64,000 bases of DNA from NCBI GenBank assembly GCA_024362935.1, contig JANCRA010000120.1, forward strand, positions 627,501 through 691,500, in the 5' to 3' direction. Below the pieces are notes generated by a model, which had not been told where the DNA came from, searched no databases, and saw nothing but the letters and a program-made list of their open reading frames with translations. This document shows positions 61,801 to 64,000 of this stretch, piece by piece (position 1 is the stretch's first letter; each line of letters begins with the position of its first letter). The position numbers and the translations under genes are program-made. The DNA is from Setophaga petechia. Taxonomy: Eukaryota; Chordata; Aves; Passeriformes; Parulidae.

Positions 61801-63385
61801 CGAGACAGAGTGAAAAAGCTATTTGCTTAGATGTAGGTGACAAGAAACACTTACTGCAGTGCAGTGACAAGTTAATTGGTACACAGCACTGGGATTGTGT
61901 TAGCAGCTCTCAAAGTGATAGAAAACAGTACTTTCCCACTCTCTTGCCTTTCCCTTCACATTAATACTTAAAAGGAAGGCATCTTAGACAACTTTCTTTT
62001 TCTTGTGTCAAAAGACTCTGTAGCCCTCTCTGCAACATCTACAACACGATGGAAGTTGTTTAGTGAGCAGGAAGGTTTTCTCCTTGCGAGACATAGTGAA
62101 AAAGCTATTTGCTTAGATGTAGGTGACAAGAAACACTTACTGCAGTGCACTGAACAGCTAATTGCTACACAGCACTGGGATTGTGTTAGCAGCCTGAAAA
62201 GTGCTAGAAAACAGTACTTTCCCACTCTCTTGCCTTTCCCTTCACATTAATACTTGAAAGGAAGGCGTCTTAGACAACTTTCTTTTTCTTGTGTCAAAAA
62301 ACTCTGCAGCCCTCTCTGCAACATCTACAACACGATGGAAGTTGTTTAGTGAGCAGGAAGGTTTTCTCCTTGCGAGACATAGTGAAAAAGCTATTTGCTT
62401 AGATGTAGGTGACAAGAAACACTTACTGCAGTGCACTGAACAGCTAACTGCTACACAGCACTAGTACTGTGTTAGCAGCTTGCAAAGTGCTAGAAAACAG
62501 TACTTTCCCACTCTCTTGCCTTTCCCTTCACATTAATACTTGAAAGGAAGGCATCTTAGACAACTTTCTTTTTCTTGTGTCAAAAAACTCTGCAGCCCTC
62601 TCTGCAACATCTACAACACGATGGAAGTTGTTTAGTGAGCAGGAAGGTTTTCTCCTTGCGGGACATAGTGAAAAAGCTATTTGCTTAGATGTACGTGACA
62701 AGAAACACTTACTGCAGTGCACTGAACAGCTAACTGCTACACAGCACTAGGACTGTGTTAGCAGCTTGCAAAGTGCTAGAAAACAGTACTTTCCCACTCT
62801 CTTGCCTTTCCCTTCACATTAATACTTGAAAGGAAGGCGTCTTAGACAACTTTCTTTTTCTTGTGTCAAAAAACTCTGCAGCCCTCTCTGCAACATCTAC
62901 AACACGATGGAAGTTGTTTAGTGAGCAGGAAGGTTTTTTCCTTGCGAGACATAGTGAAAAAGCTTTTTCCTTAGATGTAGGTAAAAAGAAACACTTACTG
63001 CAGTGCACTGAACAGCTAACTGCTACACAGCACTAGGACTGTGTTAGCAGCTTGCAAAGTGCTAGAAAACAGTACTTTCCCACTCTCTTGCCTTTCCCTT
63101 CACATTAATACTTGAAAGGAAGGCATCTTAGACAACTTTCTTTTTCTTGTGTCAAAAAACTCTGCAGCCCTCTCTGCAACATCTACAACACGATGGAAGT
63201 TGTTTAGTGAGCAGGAAGGTTTTCTCCTTGCGAGACATAGTGAAAAAGCTATTTGCTTAGATGTAGGTGACAAGAAACACTTACTGCAGTGCACTGAACA
63301 GCTAATTGCTACACAGAACTGGGATTGTGTTAGCAGCTTGCAAAGTGCTAGAAAACAGTACTTTCCCACTCTCTTGCCTTTCCCT

Positions 63386-64000
63386 TCGCATTAATACTTG
63401 AAAGGAAGGCGTCTTAGACAACTTTCTTTTTCTTGCTGGAAAACATTCTGCAGCCCTCTGTGCAACCTGTACAGCACGATGGAAGTTGTTTAATGAGCAG
63501 GAACATTTTCTCCTAGTGAGAGATAGTGAAAAAGCTTTTTGCTTAGATGTAGGTTGCCACAGGCAGTTACTGCAGTGCACTGCAAAGCTAATAGATGCAC
63601 AACACTGGGATTGTGTGCCCAGCTTGCAAAGTGATAGGAAACAGTACCTTTCCACTCTTCCTGCTTTTTCCATGCACATTACTATTCGAATGGAAAGAAT
63701 TTTAGACAACTTTCTTTGGCTTCTTGCAAAACACTCTGCACACCTGCCTGCAATCTCTAGAAGTCGATGGGAGATATTTTCTGAACTGGCTCAGTTTCTC
63801 TTTGCAAGACATGGGGAAAAAGCAATTTGCTTAGATATAGGTGAAAAGAGGCACCTACTACAGTGCACTGCAAGCTAATTGCTGCACAACACGCAGATTG
63901 TGTAAGCAGGTTGCAAACTGATAGAAAACAGTACCTCTCCCTTCTCCTGCCTTTTCTATTCACATTTCTATTTGAATGCAAGGCGTTTTAGACAACTTTC
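63386..64000. repeat. HOR unit 15, partial (D1, D2 and start of D3)
   Basis: The same core start as all other units, with G at the D1 diagnostic site as in units 4-14. The window ends inside D3, so the array continues to the right. Confidence 0.95.

Larger units (their letters stand above)
56371..63385. repeat. HOR unit 14 (7015 bp; core + 19 monomers)
   Basis: The core is 56371-57957 and 19 ordinary monomers follow from 57958. Deletions at 57958 (-1, in GCAGTCTCTG), 60245 (-4) and 61385 (-1) give 1587 + 19 x 286 - 6. The length equals unit 6, but the monomer order differs. The last five monomers (from 61956) resemble those of units 1-4, including CAGCCTGAAAAGTGC. The monomer at 58529 is a hybrid of its two neighbours' types. 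Confidence 0.93.
1..64000. repeat. Satellite array of 286-bp monomers organised as a higher-order repeat
   Basis: The window is filled end to end by one tandem repeat family in a single orientation. Recurring landmarks such as CATTAATACTTGAAAGG, GACAACTTTC and CAGTGCACTG return every 286 bp (for example boundaries at 1892, 2178, 2464 and 2750). A 1587-bp block of diverged monomers recurs at 19, 3036, 6053, 10213, 14373, 19675, 26690, 32562, 37005, 42019, 45607, 49195, 52783, 56371 and 63386, which defines the higher-order unit. No stretch of unique sequence longer than the CpG-dense 199-bp segment was seen. Because 286 is not a multiple of three, no reading frame can persist through ordinary monomers. 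The family is not one I can name. Confidence 0.97.

Noticed and set aside
19675..63385. Units 6 and 14 as copies because both are 7015 bp
   Set aside because: They have different monomer orders and partly different deletions (one of unit 14's is in its entry monomer), so the equal length is coincidental.
1..64000. CRISPR array
   Set aside because: The repeats are 286 bp and continuous, with no short direct repeat and unique spacer pattern and no cas genes.

Overview
The whole 64 kb is tandemly repeated satellite DNA. I see no protein-coding gene, RNA gene, transposon or CRISPR array. The basic monomer is 286 bp and about 42% GC (hand count of one monomer). Monomers lie head to tail in one orientation, organised as a higher-order repeat (HOR) with 14 complete units (19-63385), the start of a fifteenth, and an 18-bp tail of the preceding monomer. 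The sequence looks like eukaryotic heterochromatin, such as a pericentromeric or macrosatellite block. A vertebrate is most likely given the CpG-poor background with one CpG-dense island per unit, but I recognise neither the species nor a named satellite family.

Each HOR unit has two parts. The first is a fixed 1587-bp core of five diverged monomers (D1-D5), the same length in all 14 complete units and differing by only a few substitutions. In D5 about 50 bp of normal monomer is replaced by a 199-bp segment that is about 61% GC with 23 CpGs (hand count), unlike anything else in the window. The second part is a run of ordinary 286-bp monomers whose number varies: 5, 5, 9, 9, 13, 19, 15, 10, 12, 7, 7, 7, 7 and 19, or 144 in all. 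Unit lengths are therefore 3017, 3017, 4160, 4160, 5302, 7015, 5872, 4443, 5014, 3588 (four times) and 7015 bp. These lengths are fully explained by 1587 + n x 286 minus small deletions (1 or 4 bp) that I located individually.

Region by region: units 1-2 (19-6052) are near-identical. Units 3-4 (6053-14372) are equal in length but differ in monomer content. Units 4-6 contain a 5.0-kb duplication (12372-17388 and 17674-22691). Unit 6 also holds a nested four-monomer duplication. Unit 9 is a version of unit 7 lacking exactly three monomers. Units 10-13 (42019-56370) are four practically identical 3588-bp copies. Unit 14 is long again, and its last monomers resemble those of units 1-4.

The monomers next to the core are constant: an entry monomer follows it and an exit monomer precedes it. 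Changes in copy number occur in the interior, often leaving a recognisable hybrid monomer. This is the expected signature of unequal exchange and gene conversion around a homogenised anchor.

The most interesting element is the CpG-dense segment. It carries ETS-like and E2F-like motifs and a perfect 6-bp-stem hairpin, and is followed by a splice-donor-like GGTAAGC. It could be a captured promoter or 5' exon that drives satellite transcription, but that is inference from sequence alone.
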